NCBI GenBank assembly: GCA_030151505.1
Contig: JASLDQ010000234.1
Span: 1-11,193, forward strand
Length of the DNA: 11,193 nt
Direction of reading: 5' to 3'
From: Chromobacteriaceae bacterium
GTDB lineage: Bacteria; Pseudomonadota; Gammaproteobacteria; Burkholderiales; Aquaspirillaceae
Below the pieces are notes generated by a model. The model made no database searches. It saw only the letters and a program-made list of their open reading frames with translations, and was not told the origin of the DNA. Below, in pieces: positions 1-7,062 of the stretch (position 1 is its first letter; the number at the start of each line of letters is the position of its first letter). The position numbers and the translations under genes are program-made.

Positions 1-312
1 CACCCGCTGTGGTAGGATTCCGCCCTTGCGCAAGGCGGCAATCAGGTGGTTCGAGCGCGCGTCGCCGTGGCCTTCGGCAGCAGGTGGGGCGGTATGGAGC
101 AGGACGCTGCAGCCAAGGCGGCCGAGACGGTTCAGCGATGCGGGCCGGTCGAGATCGCCGGCCACGGGCATCGCGCCCAGTGCGCGCCAGCGCTCCATCT
201 GGTCGGCGCGGCGGCACAGCACGAACACGCGGTAGTGCGGCAGCAAGCCGGGCAAGGCGCGGCGGGCAACGTCGCCGGCGCCGACAATCAACAGTCTCGG
301 GCGGGTATCCAT
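1..312 (-). CDS. NAD(P)-binding Rossmann-fold / SDR-like protein, N-terminal part
   Basis: Partial gene: the first 104 codons are in the window and the rest lies beyond its left edge. The translation begins MDTRPRLLIVGAGDVARRAL. The hydrophobic strand followed by GAGDVA (residues 11-16) is the glycine-rich dinucleotide loop of Rossmann folds. The segment YRVFVLCRR follows, as expected for the second strand that binds the cofactor ribose or phosphate. The two arginines after it hint at NADP. The family is probably the NAD-dependent epimerase/SDR group (YeeZ-like), but the catalytic region is not visible and no substrate can be named. A second in-frame ATG lies three codons upstream, at 321. 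Neither start has a clear Shine-Dalgarno sequence. A TACAAT -10-like box covers the upstream ATG, which mildly favours the 312 start. The gene diverges from the AscD-type reductase. Confidence 0.7.
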   Translation of the reverse strand, partial: MDTRPRLLIVGAGDVARRALPGLLPHYRVFVLCRRADQMERWRALGAMPVAGDLDRPASLNRLGRLGCSVLLHTAPPAAEGHGDARSNHLIAALRKGGILPQRV

Positions 313-321
313 CCGCGTCAT

Positions 322-447
322 TGTAGGGCGACCCGGCAAGGCGACGCCCGCTTTTTATCTGCCTTGGCCTTGAATCTTGACCGGGCCGGTTTTGGTGGCC
401 GGCGCGTGCGGCGGCCACGACAGCCAACCCAGCTACAGGGATCATCC
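322..447. other. Divergent intergenic region, no clear promoter pair
   Basis: This 126-base gap separates the minus-strand Rossmann protein from the plus-strand reductase, so promoters in both directions are expected. Leftward, TACAAT can be read on the minus strand at 325-320, without a good -35. Rightward, TTGAAT and TTGACC occur around 371-382, but no convincing -10 follows at proper spacing. Weak GC-rich inverted repeats around GGCCGG are present. No small gene is visible. Confidence 0.4.
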
Positions 448-1479
448 ATGTCGTCTCAAGTCACGCTGCACCCCAGCGGTCACTGCTTTCCGGTTGAAAC
501 CGGCGAAACCATCCTCGAAGCCGCGTTGCGACACGGCCTCAACCTGCCGTACAGCTGCAAGAACGGTGCTTGCGGCGCATGCAAGGGCACGCTGGTGTCC
601 GGCGAAGTCAGCCACCGTCCGCATCAGGACAAGGCGCTGACCGCCGCGGAAGCCGCCGCCGGCAAGGCCCTGCTGTGCTGCGCCGAGACGCAGGGCGACG
701 TGACGGTGAACGTGCGCGAGGTGAGCGCCGCCGGCGACATCCAGGTCAAGACCCTGCCGTGCCGGGTCGAATCGATCGACAAGGTCAAGGACGTCGCCGT
801 CATCAAGCTCAAGATTCCGGCGGCCGAGCGCCTGCAGTTTCTGGCCGGCCAGTACATCGACATCTTGATGCGCGACGGCAAGGCCCGCAGCTTCTCGCTC
901 GCCAACGCCCCGCACGACGACCAGCTGCTGGAGCTGCACATCCGCCACATGCCGGGCGGCACCTTCTCCGACTACGTGTTCAACACGATGAAAGTGAAGG
1001 AAATCCTGCGCTTCAAGGGGCCGCTCGGCACCTTCTTCCTGCGCGACGATTCCGACAAGCCCATCGTCTTCCTCGCCAGCGGCACCGGCTTCGCGCCGGT
1101 CAAGGCCATCGTCGAACACGCGCTGGCCAGCGGCAATCGCCGCCAGATGGTGCTGTACTGGGGGGCGCGCAAGCTCGACGACATCTACATGCCCGAGCTG
1201 CCGGCCAAGTGGCAGGCCGAATACGACAACTTCACCTTCATTCCGGTGTTGTCCGATCCCCTGCCGGAAGACAACTGGCCCGGCCGGACCGGGCTGGTGC
1301 ACGAGGCCGTGCTGGCCGATTTCGAGGATATGTCGGGTTATCAGGTTTACGCCTGCGGCGCACCGGCCATGGTCGAAGTCGCCCATGGCGCCTTCACCCG
1401 CGAGCGCGGGCTGCCGGAGGACGAGTTCTTCTCCGATGCCTTCTTCCTGTCCAAGGACACCACCCCGGCCGCCAAGTAA
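448..1479 (+). CDS. ascD: 2Fe-2S ferredoxin / FAD-NAD(P)H reductase, CDP-6-deoxy-delta-3,4-glucoseen reductase (AscD)-like
   Basis: A complete 343-residue soluble electron-transfer protein that passes electrons from NAD(P)H through flavin to a 2Fe-2S cluster. Plant-type ferredoxin domain, residues 1-92: cluster ligands C37, C42 and C45 (CKNGACGAC) plus C77 in LLCCAE. FAD domain, about 98-200: RSFSLAN at 147-153 is the flavin-binding motif. NAD domain, about 203-330: GTGFAP at 212-217 and CGAP at 303-306. The ferredoxin-first order matches AscD/RfbI (E3) and phenol or methane hydroxylase reductases. The ATG at 448 follows an AGGG-like ribosome site, and the ferredoxin fold begins right after it. 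AscD proper works in 3,6-dideoxysugar synthesis, but no sugar gene is nearby, so the symbol names the family only and the physiological partner is unknown. Family confidence is high; the specific substrate is uncertain. Confidence 0.85.
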   Translation: MSSQVTLHPSGHCFPVETGETILEAALRHGLNLPYSCKNGACGACKGTLVSGEVSHRPHQDKALTAAEAAAGKALLCCAETQGDVTVNVREVSAAGDIQVKTLPCRVESIDKVKDVAVIKLKIPAAERLQFLAGQYIDILMRDGKARSFSLANAPHDDQLLELHIRHMPGGTFSDYVFNTMKVKEILRFKGPLGTFFLRDDSDKPIVFLASGTGFAPVKAIVEHALASGNRRQMVLYWGARKLDDIYMPELPAKWQAEYDNFTFIPVLSDPLPEDNWPGRTGLVHEAVLADFEDMSGYQVYACGAPAMVEVAHGAFTRERGLPEDEFFSDAFFLSKDTTPAAK

Positions 1480-1502
1480 ACCCGGTTGCCGTGTTGACGA
1501 TC

Positions 1503-1538
1503 CCTCGCCTCCGGCGCCAAACCGGGGGCGAGGCTTTG
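1503..1538 (+). terminator. Hairpin terminator after the AscD-like gene
   Basis: A 12-bp stem (1503-1514 with 1522-1533, one T-G wobble) closes a 7-base loop and is followed by CTTTG. It lies 23 bases after the reductase stop codon. The T-run is short, so termination may be incomplete. Confidence 0.6.
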
Positions 1539-1594
1539 TCCGTGATCTTGTCGTGCCAGTGCCCCGGCACGACACCGTTCCGGGCGAGGCGGCT

Positions 1595-1603
1595 TGCTAC
1601 AAT
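1595..1603 (+). promoter_or_regulatory. Extended -10 promoter for the small membrane protein
   Basis: TGCTACAAT fits the extended -10 consensus TGnTATAAT with one mismatch. It lies 31 bases before the ATG at 1635. No good -35 hexamer is found at 16-18 bases, as is common for extended -10 promoters. It sits after the hairpin that ends the reductase gene, so the small gene is probably transcribed on its own. Confidence 0.5.
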
Positions 1604-1634
1604 GCCGTCCCGCCCGGATGCTCAAGGAATCCCC

Positions 1635-1850
1635 ATGCCGCTGTTCGACCGTCTGCGCGCCATTCCGCGCGGTTTGAGGCTGCTGCTGCTCGTCGTCGCC
1701 ACCGTGCTGTTCGGCCTGGCGTCCGCTGCGCTGCAAAGTCCGGACTGGGCGCCGTCGTCCGGCTGGAAGCTTGTGTGGGCGCTGGCCATGGGCGCGTCGA
1801 TGCTGCTGCAGCTTCTCGCCTTGCTGACGCTGCTGCCGCCCAAACGCTAG
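1635..1850 (+). CDS. Small hypothetical membrane protein, 71 residues
   Basis: A 71-residue protein that I do not recognise. The start is well supported: AAGGA lies six bases before the ATG. The sequence has a basic N-terminus (MPLFDRLRAIPRGLR), a hydrophobic helix at about residues 16-34, a short polar turn with PDWAPSSGWK, a second hydrophobic helix at about 45-67, and a proline/basic tail (PPKR). This predicts a two-helix hairpin in the inner membrane with both ends in the cytoplasm by the positive-inside rule. Third codon positions are GC-rich like the neighbours, which supports real coding. No partner gene is obvious: the upstream reductase is cut off by a terminator and the downstream trhP has its own promoter. 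Confidence 0.65.
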   Translation: MPLFDRLRAIPRGLRLLLLVVATVLFGLASAALQSPDWAPSSGWKLVWALAMGASMLLQLLALLTLLPPKR

Positions 1851-1933
1851 TATCGTTCGGCTGTTTCGTTTTCGCGTGGCGCAGGTGTCTGATAAACCCA
1901 TGAATTAATTGTGGAATTGCAGGTGCGTCAGGC

Positions 1934-1962
1934 TTGACGCCGGTCGGCCGGGGGCGAATAAT
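1934..1962 (+). promoter_or_regulatory. Sigma-70 promoter for trhP
   Basis: TTGACG (1934-1939) and AATAAT (1957-1962) are separated by exactly 17 bases. Each hexamer matches the consensus at five of six positions. Transcription would start near 1969, giving a leader of about 67 bases before the trhP ATG. That leader contains the hairpin at 1984-2017. Confidence 0.6.
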
Positions 1963-1983
1963 CCGCCGCAATCCCTACCCCCA

Positions 1984-2017
1984 CGAGCTTTCCCTTGCCG
2001 GAAGGCTCGCGTTTTTT
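1984..2017 (+). terminator. Intrinsic-terminator-like hairpin in the trhP leader
   Basis: A 10-bp stem (1984-1993 with 2000-2009, one T-G wobble) closes a 6-base loop (CTTGCC). It is followed by CG and then six T residues (2012-2017). It ends 18 bases before the trhP start codon and lies downstream of the predicted trhP promoter. It may attenuate trhP, end a short RNA starting near 1969, or stop read-through from the small membrane-protein gene. Confidence 0.6.
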
Positions 2018-2035
2018 CCGGAAGTCCCGTTTCCC

Positions 2036-3394
2036 ATGCTCAAAGCCCCTGAACTGCTGCTGCCCGCCGGCACGCTCGCCAAGATGCGCGCCGCCTACGA
2101 TTTCGGCGCCGACGCCGTGTACGCCGGCCAGCCGCGCTACTCGCTGCGCGCGCGCAACAACGATTTCAAGCTCGAAGAACTCAAGACCGGCATCGACGAA
2201 GCTCACGCGCGCGGCAAGCTGTTCTACGTCGCCAGCAACATCCTGCCGCACAACGCCAAGCTCAAGACCTATCTGGCCGACATGGAGCCGGTCATCGCGA
2301 TGAAGCCCGACGCGCTGATCATGGCCGACCCCGGCCTGATTATGATGGTGCGGGAGAAGTGGCCGGAAGTACCGGTGCATTTGAGCGTGCAGGCCAACAC
2401 CACCAACTACATGGGGGTGAAGTTCTGGCAGAAGATCGGCGTCAGCCGCATCATCCTGTCGCGCGAGCTGTCGATCGACGAGATCGCCGAAATCCGCCAG
2501 CAATGTCCGGACATGGAGCTGGAAGTCTTCGTCCACGGCGCGCTGTGCATCGCCTACTCGGGCCGTTGTCTCCTGTCGGGCTACTTCAACCACCGCGACC
2601 CGAACCAGGGCACCTGCACCAACGCCTGTCGCTGGGACTACAAGGTGCACGACACCCAGGCCGACGACGCCGGCGACGTCAAGCCGCAGGTCATCCAGTT
2701 CGACTTCAACCAGGCGCTGGAAGAAGCCAACCAGAATTTCGCCGCCTGCGGCGGGGTCGAGCGCCATCCGCTGGCTGACAAGACTTACCTGATCGAGGAG
2801 GGCAACCGTCCCGGCGAGCTGATGCCTATCATCGAGGACGAGCACGGCACCTACATCATGAACAGCAAGGACCTGCGCGCGGTCGAGCAGGTGGAAAAGC
2901 TGGTCGCCATCGGCGTCGATTCGCTCAAGATCGAGGGCCGCACCAAGTCGCTCTACTACGTCGCCCGCACCGCCCAGACCTACCGCCGCGCCATCGACGA
3001 CGCGATGGCCGGCAAACCGTTCGACGTCAGCCTCTTGGCCGAGCTGGACGGGCTGGCCAACCGCGGCTACACCCCGGGCTTCCTCGAACGCCACCAGACG
3101 CAGGACTACCAGAACTACCTGACCGGCCACTCCAAGGCCAAGCAGAGCCAGTATGTCGGCGACGTGCTGAGCGTGGACGCCGACGGCTGGGCGCTGATCG
3201 AGGTGAAGAACCGCTTCGCCAGCGGCGACCGCATCGAGGTCATCCACCCGTCCGGCAACCGCATCGTCGAGCTGGGCGAGATGGTGCGCGCCGACGACGG
3301 CAGCGCGCTCGCCGTGGCTCCCGGCAACGGCCTGCAGGTGCGGGCCCGGCTGGGCGGGAACAGCGACAAGGCGCTGCTGGCTCGGCTGTTCTGA
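2036..3394 (+). CDS. trhP: tRNA 5-hydroxyuridine modification protein TrhP (YegQ), peptidase U32 family
   Basis: A 452-residue cytosolic protein, collinear with E. coli YegQ/TrhP (about 453 residues). In that family TrhP works in prephenate-dependent hydroxylation of U34 in tRNA, the first step to cmo5U or mcmo5U wobble bases; it is not a proven protease despite the U32 name. Family landmarks are clear: PELLLPAGTLAKMRAAYDFG (5-24), DAVYAGQPRYSLRARNNDF (26-44), LSVQANTTNY (116-125), HGALC (167-171), SGRCLLSGY (175-183), CTNACRW (194-200), and later MNSKDLRAV and KIEGRTKS. Cysteines 171, 178, 194 and 198 resemble the U32 cysteine pattern thought to hold an iron-sulfur cluster in related UbiU/UbiV. 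The ATG at 2036 is chosen because homology begins there; the frame is open further upstream but would cross the leader hairpin. No strong Shine-Dalgarno is seen. Confidence 0.93.
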   Translation: MLKAPELLLPAGTLAKMRAAYDFGADAVYAGQPRYSLRARNNDFKLEELKTGIDEAHARGKLFYVASNILPHNAKLKTYLADMEPVIAMKPDALIMADPGLIMMVREKWPEVPVHLSVQANTTNYMGVKFWQKIGVSRIILSRELSIDEIAEIRQQCPDMELEVFVHGALCIAYSGRCLLSGYFNHRDPNQGTCTNACRWDYKVHDTQADDAGDVKPQVIQFDFNQALEEANQNFAACGGVERHPLADKTYLIEEGNRPGELMPIIEDEHGTYIMNSKDLRAVEQVEKLVAIGVDSLKIEGRTKSLYYVARTAQTYRRAIDDAMAGKPFDVSLLAELDGLANRGYTPGFLERHQTQDYQNYLTGHSKAKQSQYVGDVLSVDADGWALIEVKNRFASGDRIEVIHPSGNRIVELGEMVRADDGSALAVAPGNGLQVRARLGGNSDKALLARLF

Positions 3395-3419
3395 CGGCGG
3401 GCCTGGCCCGAAGCCCAGT

Positions 3420-3449
3420 AAAAATCCCCGCTTTGCTGCGGGGATTTTT
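3420..3449. terminator. Bidirectional terminator between trhP and the FKBP gene
   Basis: A perfect 12-bp inverted repeat, AAAAATCCCCGC with GCGGGGATTTTT, closes a 6-base loop (TTTGCT). A T-run follows in both directions, so it can end both convergent transcripts. Confidence 0.92.
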
Positions 3450-3498
3450 CATTCGGCGGCAGTGGAGCTGTGCCCGTCAGCCGCATCGCGTCCGGCGA

Positions 3499-3840
3499 TC
3501 AGTCGTCCCGGGTCAGGACTTCCAGCAGCTCGATCTCGAAGATCAGGTTTGAGTTCGGCTTGATGTGGGCGCCGATCTGTCTTTCGCCATACGCGAGGTG
3601 GGCGGGAACGAAAAGCTTCCGCTTGCCGCCGACTTTCATGCCCATGAGTCCCTGGTCCCAGCCTTTGATCACGCGTCCGGTCCCGATGACACACTGGAAA
3701 GGCCTGCCGCGATCATAAGAGGAGTCGAACTTGGTGCCGTCCTCCAGAAAACCGTTGTACTGGGTGGTGATCAACGCCCCCTTGACCACTTCCTTGCCAT
3801 CGCCTAGTTGAAGCTCTACAAGCTGTAATTCGCTGCTCAT
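3499..3840 (-). CDS. FKBP-type peptidyl-prolyl cis-trans isomerase, cytosolic
   Basis: A 113-residue single-domain FKBP that catalyses cis-trans isomerisation of X-Pro bonds. Compared with human FKBP12, the pocket residues are present: Y28, F39-D40 (FDSS), F48, V57-I58, W61 (VIKGWD), Y84 and F101 (LIFEIELLEV). GMKVGGKRKLFVPAHLAYG (67-85) is the typical core. There is no signal peptide, so it should act in the cytoplasm, and no SlyD-type IF insertion or metal-binding tail. The ATG at 3840 is preceded by GAGAG at six bases; a TTG one codon upstream is in frame but unnecessary. It diverges from htpG and converges on trhP. No sigma-32 promoter is evident on its own side of the shared region. Confidence 0.92.
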   Translation of the reverse strand: MSSELQLVELQLGDGKEVVKGALITTQYNGFLEDGTKFDSSYDRGRPFQCVIGTGRVIKGWDQGLMGMKVGGKRKLFVPAHLAYGERQIGAHIKPNSNLIFEIELLEVLTRDD

Positions 3841-3925
3841 CAAATACTCTCGTTCATTTGCTGGTTTGGGAATCGCTCCCCAAGCGGCGTTTTCTCAGGA
3901 ATTTCATCGAGTGGCAAGCACCTTG

Positions 3926-3943
3926 CAGGCGCCACTGCGCCTG
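3926..3943. repeat. Short inverted repeat in the FKBP-htpG divergent region
   Basis: CAGGCGC and GCGCCTG form a 7-bp inverted repeat around CACT. It lies about 50 bases upstream of the htpG -35 box and about 85 bases upstream of the FKBP start. It could be an operator or chance in GC-rich DNA. Confidence 0.3.
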
Positions 3944-3993
3944 TTACGACGTCGCGTTGCCCGCTCCTTTTCAGCATGCGCTCGCGGCCCCGT

Positions 3994-4022
3994 CTTGAAA
4001 TCCCTGGCCTCCCTCCCCATCT
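3994..4022 (+). promoter_or_regulatory. Heat-shock (sigma-32/RpoH) promoter of htpG
   Basis: CTTGAA (3994-3999) and CCCCATCT (4015-4022) are separated by 15 bases. This matches the RpoH consensus CTTGAA-N13-17-CCCCATnT in every defined position. Transcription would start near 4029, giving a leader of about 33 bases. htpG is a classical RpoH target in proteobacteria, so position and motif agree. Confidence 0.9.
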
Positions 4023-4061
4023 GCGCCTCATTCCCTCAACCACACGCATTGACTCGACACC

Positions 4062-5954
4062 ATGAGCGACAAGCAAACCCTGGGCTTTCAGGCCGAAGTC
4101 AAACAACTGCTGCAACTGATGATCCACTCCTTGTATTCCAACAAGGAGATTTTCCTGCGCGAGCTGATCTCCAACGCGTCCGACGCCGCCGACAAGCTGC
4201 GTTTCGAAGCGATCGACCAGCCGGCGCTGTACGGCGACGACGGCGAGCTGAAGATCCGTGTCAGCTTCGACCGCGACGCCCGCACCATCACCATCGCCGA
4301 CAACGGCATCGGCATGAGCCGCGACGAAGTGATCGAGCACATCGGCACCATCGCCAAGTCGGGCACCAAGGCCTTCTTCGAGCAGCTGACCGGCGACGAC
4401 AAGAAGGACGCCAACCTGATCGGCCAGTTCGGCGTCGGTTTCTACTCGGCCTTCATCGTGGCCGACCGCGTGACGCTGACCACCCGCCGTGCCGGCGGTG
4501 ACGAAGCGGTGCGCTGGGAGTCGGAAGGGCAGGGCGAATACACGCTGGAGAAGGTCGAGAAGGCCGGGCGCGGCACCGAGATCGTGCTGCACCTGCGCGA
4601 AGGCGAGGACGAACTGCTGAACGACTGGAAGATCCGCAGCATCATCCGCAAGTATTCCGACCACATCTCGATTCCGATCGAAATGGCCAAGCAAGCGACT
4701 TGGGACGCCGAAGGCAAGGAAGTGCCGCAGGACGGCGTCGAGGCGGTCAACCAGGCGTCGGCCCTGTGGACCCGCAACAAGAACGACATCAGCGACGAGC
4801 AGTACACCGAATTCTACAAGCACGTCGCGCATGACTTCGAGGACCCGTTGGCCTGGACCCACGCCCGCGTCGAAGGCCGGCAGGAATACACCGAGCTGCT
4901 CTACATTCCGTCCAAGGCCCCGTTCGACCTGTGGGACCGCGAACGCCGCCAGGGCGTGAAGCTCTATGTGCGCCGCGTGTTCATCATGGAAGACGCCGAC
5001 AAGCTGATGCCGCACTACCTGCGCTTCGTACGCGGGGTGATCGACTCGGCCGACCTGTCGCTCAACGTCAGCCGCGAAATCCTGCAGGGCAGCAAGGACA
5101 TCGACGGCATCCGCGCCGGCTGCGTGAAGAAGGTGCTGGGGGTGATCGAGGACTTGGCCGAGAACCAGGCCGACAAGTTCGCCACCTTCTGGACCGAGTT
5201 CGGCCAGGTGTTCAAGGAAGGCGTGAGCGAGGACTTCGCCAACAAGGAGCGCATCGCCAAGCTCTTGCGCTTCGCCTCCACCCACAATGACACCGCCGAG
5301 CAGAACGTCAGCCTGGCCGACTATGTGGGCCGGATGAAGGACGGGCAGGACAAGATCTACTTCATCACCGCCGACACCTTCGCCGCCGCCAAGAACAGCC
5401 CGCACCTGGAAGTGTTCCGCAAGAAGGGCGTGGAAGTGCTGCTGCTGACCGACCGCGTCGACGAGTGGCTGATGTCGCACCTGACCGAATTCGACGGCAA
5501 GTCGCTGGCCTCGGTCGCCAAGGGCGCGCTGGATCTGGGCAAGCTGGAGGACGAGGCCGAGAAGGCCGAGCAGAAGCAGGTCGAGGAACAGCTCAAGCCG
5601 CTGGTCGACAAGGTGCAGGAAGCCCTGACGGCCGAAGTGCGCGAAGTGCGCGTCACCCATCGCCTGACCGAATCGCCGGCCTGCCTGGTGGCCGACGAGC
5701 ACGGGATGAGCGCGCATCTGGAGCGGCTCCTGCAGTCGGCCGGGCAGAAGATCGAACACCAGAAGCCGATTCTGGAAATCAACCCGGCCCACCCGTTGGT
5801 GAAGAAGCTGGACACCGAGGCCGACATGGCCCGCTTCGGCGAACTGGCCCGCGTGCTGTTCGATCAGGCGCTGCTGGCCGAGGGCGGCAAGCTGGACGAT
5901 CCGGCCAGCTTCGTGAAGCGCATCAATGCGCTGATGCTGGAAATGGCCGGCTGA
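4062..5954 (+). CDS. htpG: Molecular chaperone HtpG (Hsp90)
   Basis: A 630-residue cytosolic ATP-dependent chaperone, full length for bacterial Hsp90. N-terminal GHKL ATPase domain, about 1-230: catalytic E34 in [21 protein letters not shown]38 for magnesium, D80 and the G1 loop DNGIGM (80-85), SGTKAF (100-105) and [17 protein letters not shown] (121-137). Middle client domain, about 240-500: [13 protein letters not shown] and the ATP-contacting arginine R338 in [11 protein letters not shown]. The C-terminal dimerisation domain ends MLEMAG without the eukaryotic MEEVD tail, as expected. The ATG at 4062 matches the family N-terminus, but no Shine-Dalgarno sequence precedes it, which is odd for an abundant stress protein. 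Expression is probably driven by the sigma-32 promoter just upstream, and the gene ends at a perfect hairpin, so it is monocistronic. Confidence 0.98.
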   Translation: MSDKQTLGFQAEVKQLLQLMIHSLYSNKEIFLRELISNASDAADKLRFEAIDQPALYGDDGELKIRVSFDRDARTITIADNGIGMSRDEVIEHIGTIAKSGTKAFFEQLTGDDKKDANLIGQFGVGFYSAFIVADRVTLTTRRAGGDEAVRWESEGQGEYTLEKVEKAGRGTEIVLHLREGEDELLNDWKIRSIIRKYSDHISIPIEMAKQATWDAEGKEVPQDGVEAVNQASALWTRNKNDISDEQYTEFYKHVAHDFEDPLAWTHARVEGRQEYTELLYIPSKAPFDLWDRERRQGVKLYVRRVFIMEDADKLMPHYLRFVRGVIDSADLSLNVSREILQGSKDIDGIRAGCVKKVLGVIEDLAENQADKFATFWTEFGQVFKEGVSEDFANKERIAKLLRFASTHNDTAEQNVSLADYVGRMKDGQDKIYFITADTFAAAKNSPHLEVFRKKGVEVLLLTDRVDEWLMSHLTEFDGKSLASVAKGALDLGKLEDEAEKAEQKQVEEQLKPLVDKVQEALTAEVREVRVTHRLTESPACLVADEHGMSAHLERLLQSAGQKIEHQKPILEINPAHPLVKKLDTEADMARFGELARVLFDQALLAEGGKLDDPASFVKRINALMLEMAG

Positions 5955-5975
5955 GCACCCGCCCGCCGTCGATGG

Positions 5976-6004
5976 AAAAAGCCGGGACTCCTCCCGGCTT
6001 TTTT
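5976..6004. terminator. Bidirectional terminator between htpG and azlD
   Basis: A perfect 12-bp stem, AAAAAGCCGGGA with TCCCGGCTTTTT, closes a 4-base loop (CTCC). T-runs follow on both strands, so it serves htpG from the left and azlCD from the right. Confidence 0.92.
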
Positions 6005-6027
6005 GCGTCCCGTGTCTGGCGGCGAAG

Positions 6028-6345
6028 CTAGGCCAGCGCCCATTTCACCGCCCACAGCGTCGCCATGCCGGCGACGATGGTCAGCGGCACGTTGCGGGTT
6101 CTGGCGGCCACACCGACGGCGGCCAGCGCGGCGATCAGCTTGGCGTCGAGCGCGGTGGACAGGAGCTGGCCGTCGCGCAGCAGCACTTCCGGCACGATGA
6201 TGGCGGTGAGGATGGCCAGCGGCACGAAGCGCAGGGCCTTCTGCAGGCCGAGCGGGATCGGACGCTTGCCGAGCAGGCCGATGAAGGACAGGCGCATCAG
6301 GAAGTTGACCACGCCCAGACCGATGAACAGCAGCAGGATGTCCAT
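6028..6345 (-). CDS. azlD: AzlD family branched-chain amino-acid exporter small subunit
   Basis: A 105-residue integral membrane protein with four hydrophobic segments (about 3-22, 38-57, 65-82 and 87-104). MRLSFIGLLGKRPIP followed by LQKALRFVPLAILTAIIVPE is characteristic of AzlD (PF05437), the partner of AzlC in the LIV-E type exporters (BrnE, YgaH). Together the pair exports branched-chain amino acids and often methionine across the inner membrane. Its ATG shares one base with the TGA stop of azlC (TGATG on the minus strand), which indicates translational coupling and a two-gene operon. The gene ends 24 bases before the shared terminator. Confidence 0.9.
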   Translation of the reverse strand: MDILLLFIGLGVVNFLMRLSFIGLLGKRPIPLGLQKALRFVPLAILTAIIVPEVLLRDGQLLSTALDAKLIAALAAVGVAARTRNVPLTIVAGMATLWAVKWALA

Positions 6346-7034
6346 CAGCGCACCTGCCGTCTCTGCATCCACACGCCGCCGGCCACGCCCAGCAGCGTGG
6401 CGGCGATCAGCGACAGCTTGAAGGGCAGTGCCGCCAGCAGCAGGGCGGCGACGCCGGCCACCGCCACCGCCAGCCAGTCGGCCCGGCTGCGGGCGGCGGG
6501 CACCACCAGCGCGATGAAGGTCAGCGGAACGGCGAAGTCGAATCCCCATTCGGGCGGAATCTCGCCGCCCACCAGCAGGCCGGCCAAGGTGGAGAGCTGC
6601 CAGCCACTCCACAGCGTCAGGCCGGCGCCGAAGAAAAACCAGTGCCGGTGCGCCGACGCGCCCGCCGCGTGCACGCGGGCCATCATCACCGCGTAGGCTT
6701 CGTCGGTCAGCAGATAAGCTATCAGCGCTTTCCAGCCGCCCGTCAGGTGGCGGGTTTCCGGCGCGATCGAGGCGCTGTAAAGCACGTGGCGCAGGTTGAC
6801 GATGGCGATGGTGACGAAGATCACCGCCAGCGGTGCGTGGCTGGCCAGCAGTTGGCACAGCACGATCTGCGAGCTGCCGGCGAACACCAGCGCGCTCATC
6901 GCCTGCGCCTGCCAGGCGGCAAGGCCGGATTCGAGCGCCAGCACGCCGTAGATCATGCCGAAGGGAAACACGCCGAGCAGCAGTGGCAGCAGCGCGCGCA
7001 CGCCGCTCCAGAATTCGGAAGAACGGGAAGACAT
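6345..7034 (-). CDS. azlC: AzlC family branched-chain amino-acid exporter large subunit
   Basis: A 229-residue membrane protein of the AzlC family (PF03591; BrnF, YgaZ). Landmarks: LLPLLLGVFPFGMIYGVLAL near the N-terminus, SALVFAGSSQIVLCQLL (47-63), IVNLRHVLYSASIAP (78-92) and LTDEAYAV (109-116), all typical of this exporter family. Further hydrophobic segments lie at about 131-155, 165-183, 185-203 and 205-222. It forms the transport unit with AzlD. The ATG at 7034 is preferred over an in-frame ATG at 7064, because the likely -10 box overlaps the upstream ATG and the family N-terminus fits better. The ribosome site is a weak AGG. No Lrp-type regulator gene lies next to the pair, unlike in several species. 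Confidence 0.93.
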   Translation of the reverse strand: MSSRSSEFWSGVRALLPLLLGVFPFGMIYGVLALESGLAAWQAQAMSALVFAGSSQIVLCQLLASHAPLAVIFVTIAIVNLRHVLYSASIAPETRHLTGGWKALIAYLLTDEAYAVMMARVHAAGASAHRHWFFFGAGLTLWSGWQLSTLAGLLVGGEIPPEWGFDFAVPLTFIALVVPAARSRADWLAVAVAGVAALLLAALPFKLSLIAATLLGVAGGVWMQRRQVR

Positions 7035-7062
7035 GGATGGCCTGAGTAAAAAACGAATGGTC

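Noticed and set aside
442..1575. Long minus-strand open frame opposite the AscD-like gene, and a long plus-strand frame 570-1850
   Set aside because: Both are GC-driven shadows; the +1 frame 448-1479 carries all ferredoxin and reductase motifs, and the shadow products are arginine- or alanine-rich without domains.
1928..3247. Long minus-strand open frame opposite trhP
   Set aside because: Shadow of a clear YegQ/TrhP homologue; no ribosome site and a composition typical of antisense GC-rich DNA.
3840..5792. Very long open frame on the minus strand opposite htpG (650 codons)
   Set aside because: It mirrors the high-GC third positions of htpG; its translation is a low-complexity mix of L, V, G, H, Q and D with no recognisable domain. 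The plus strand is an unmistakable Hsp90.
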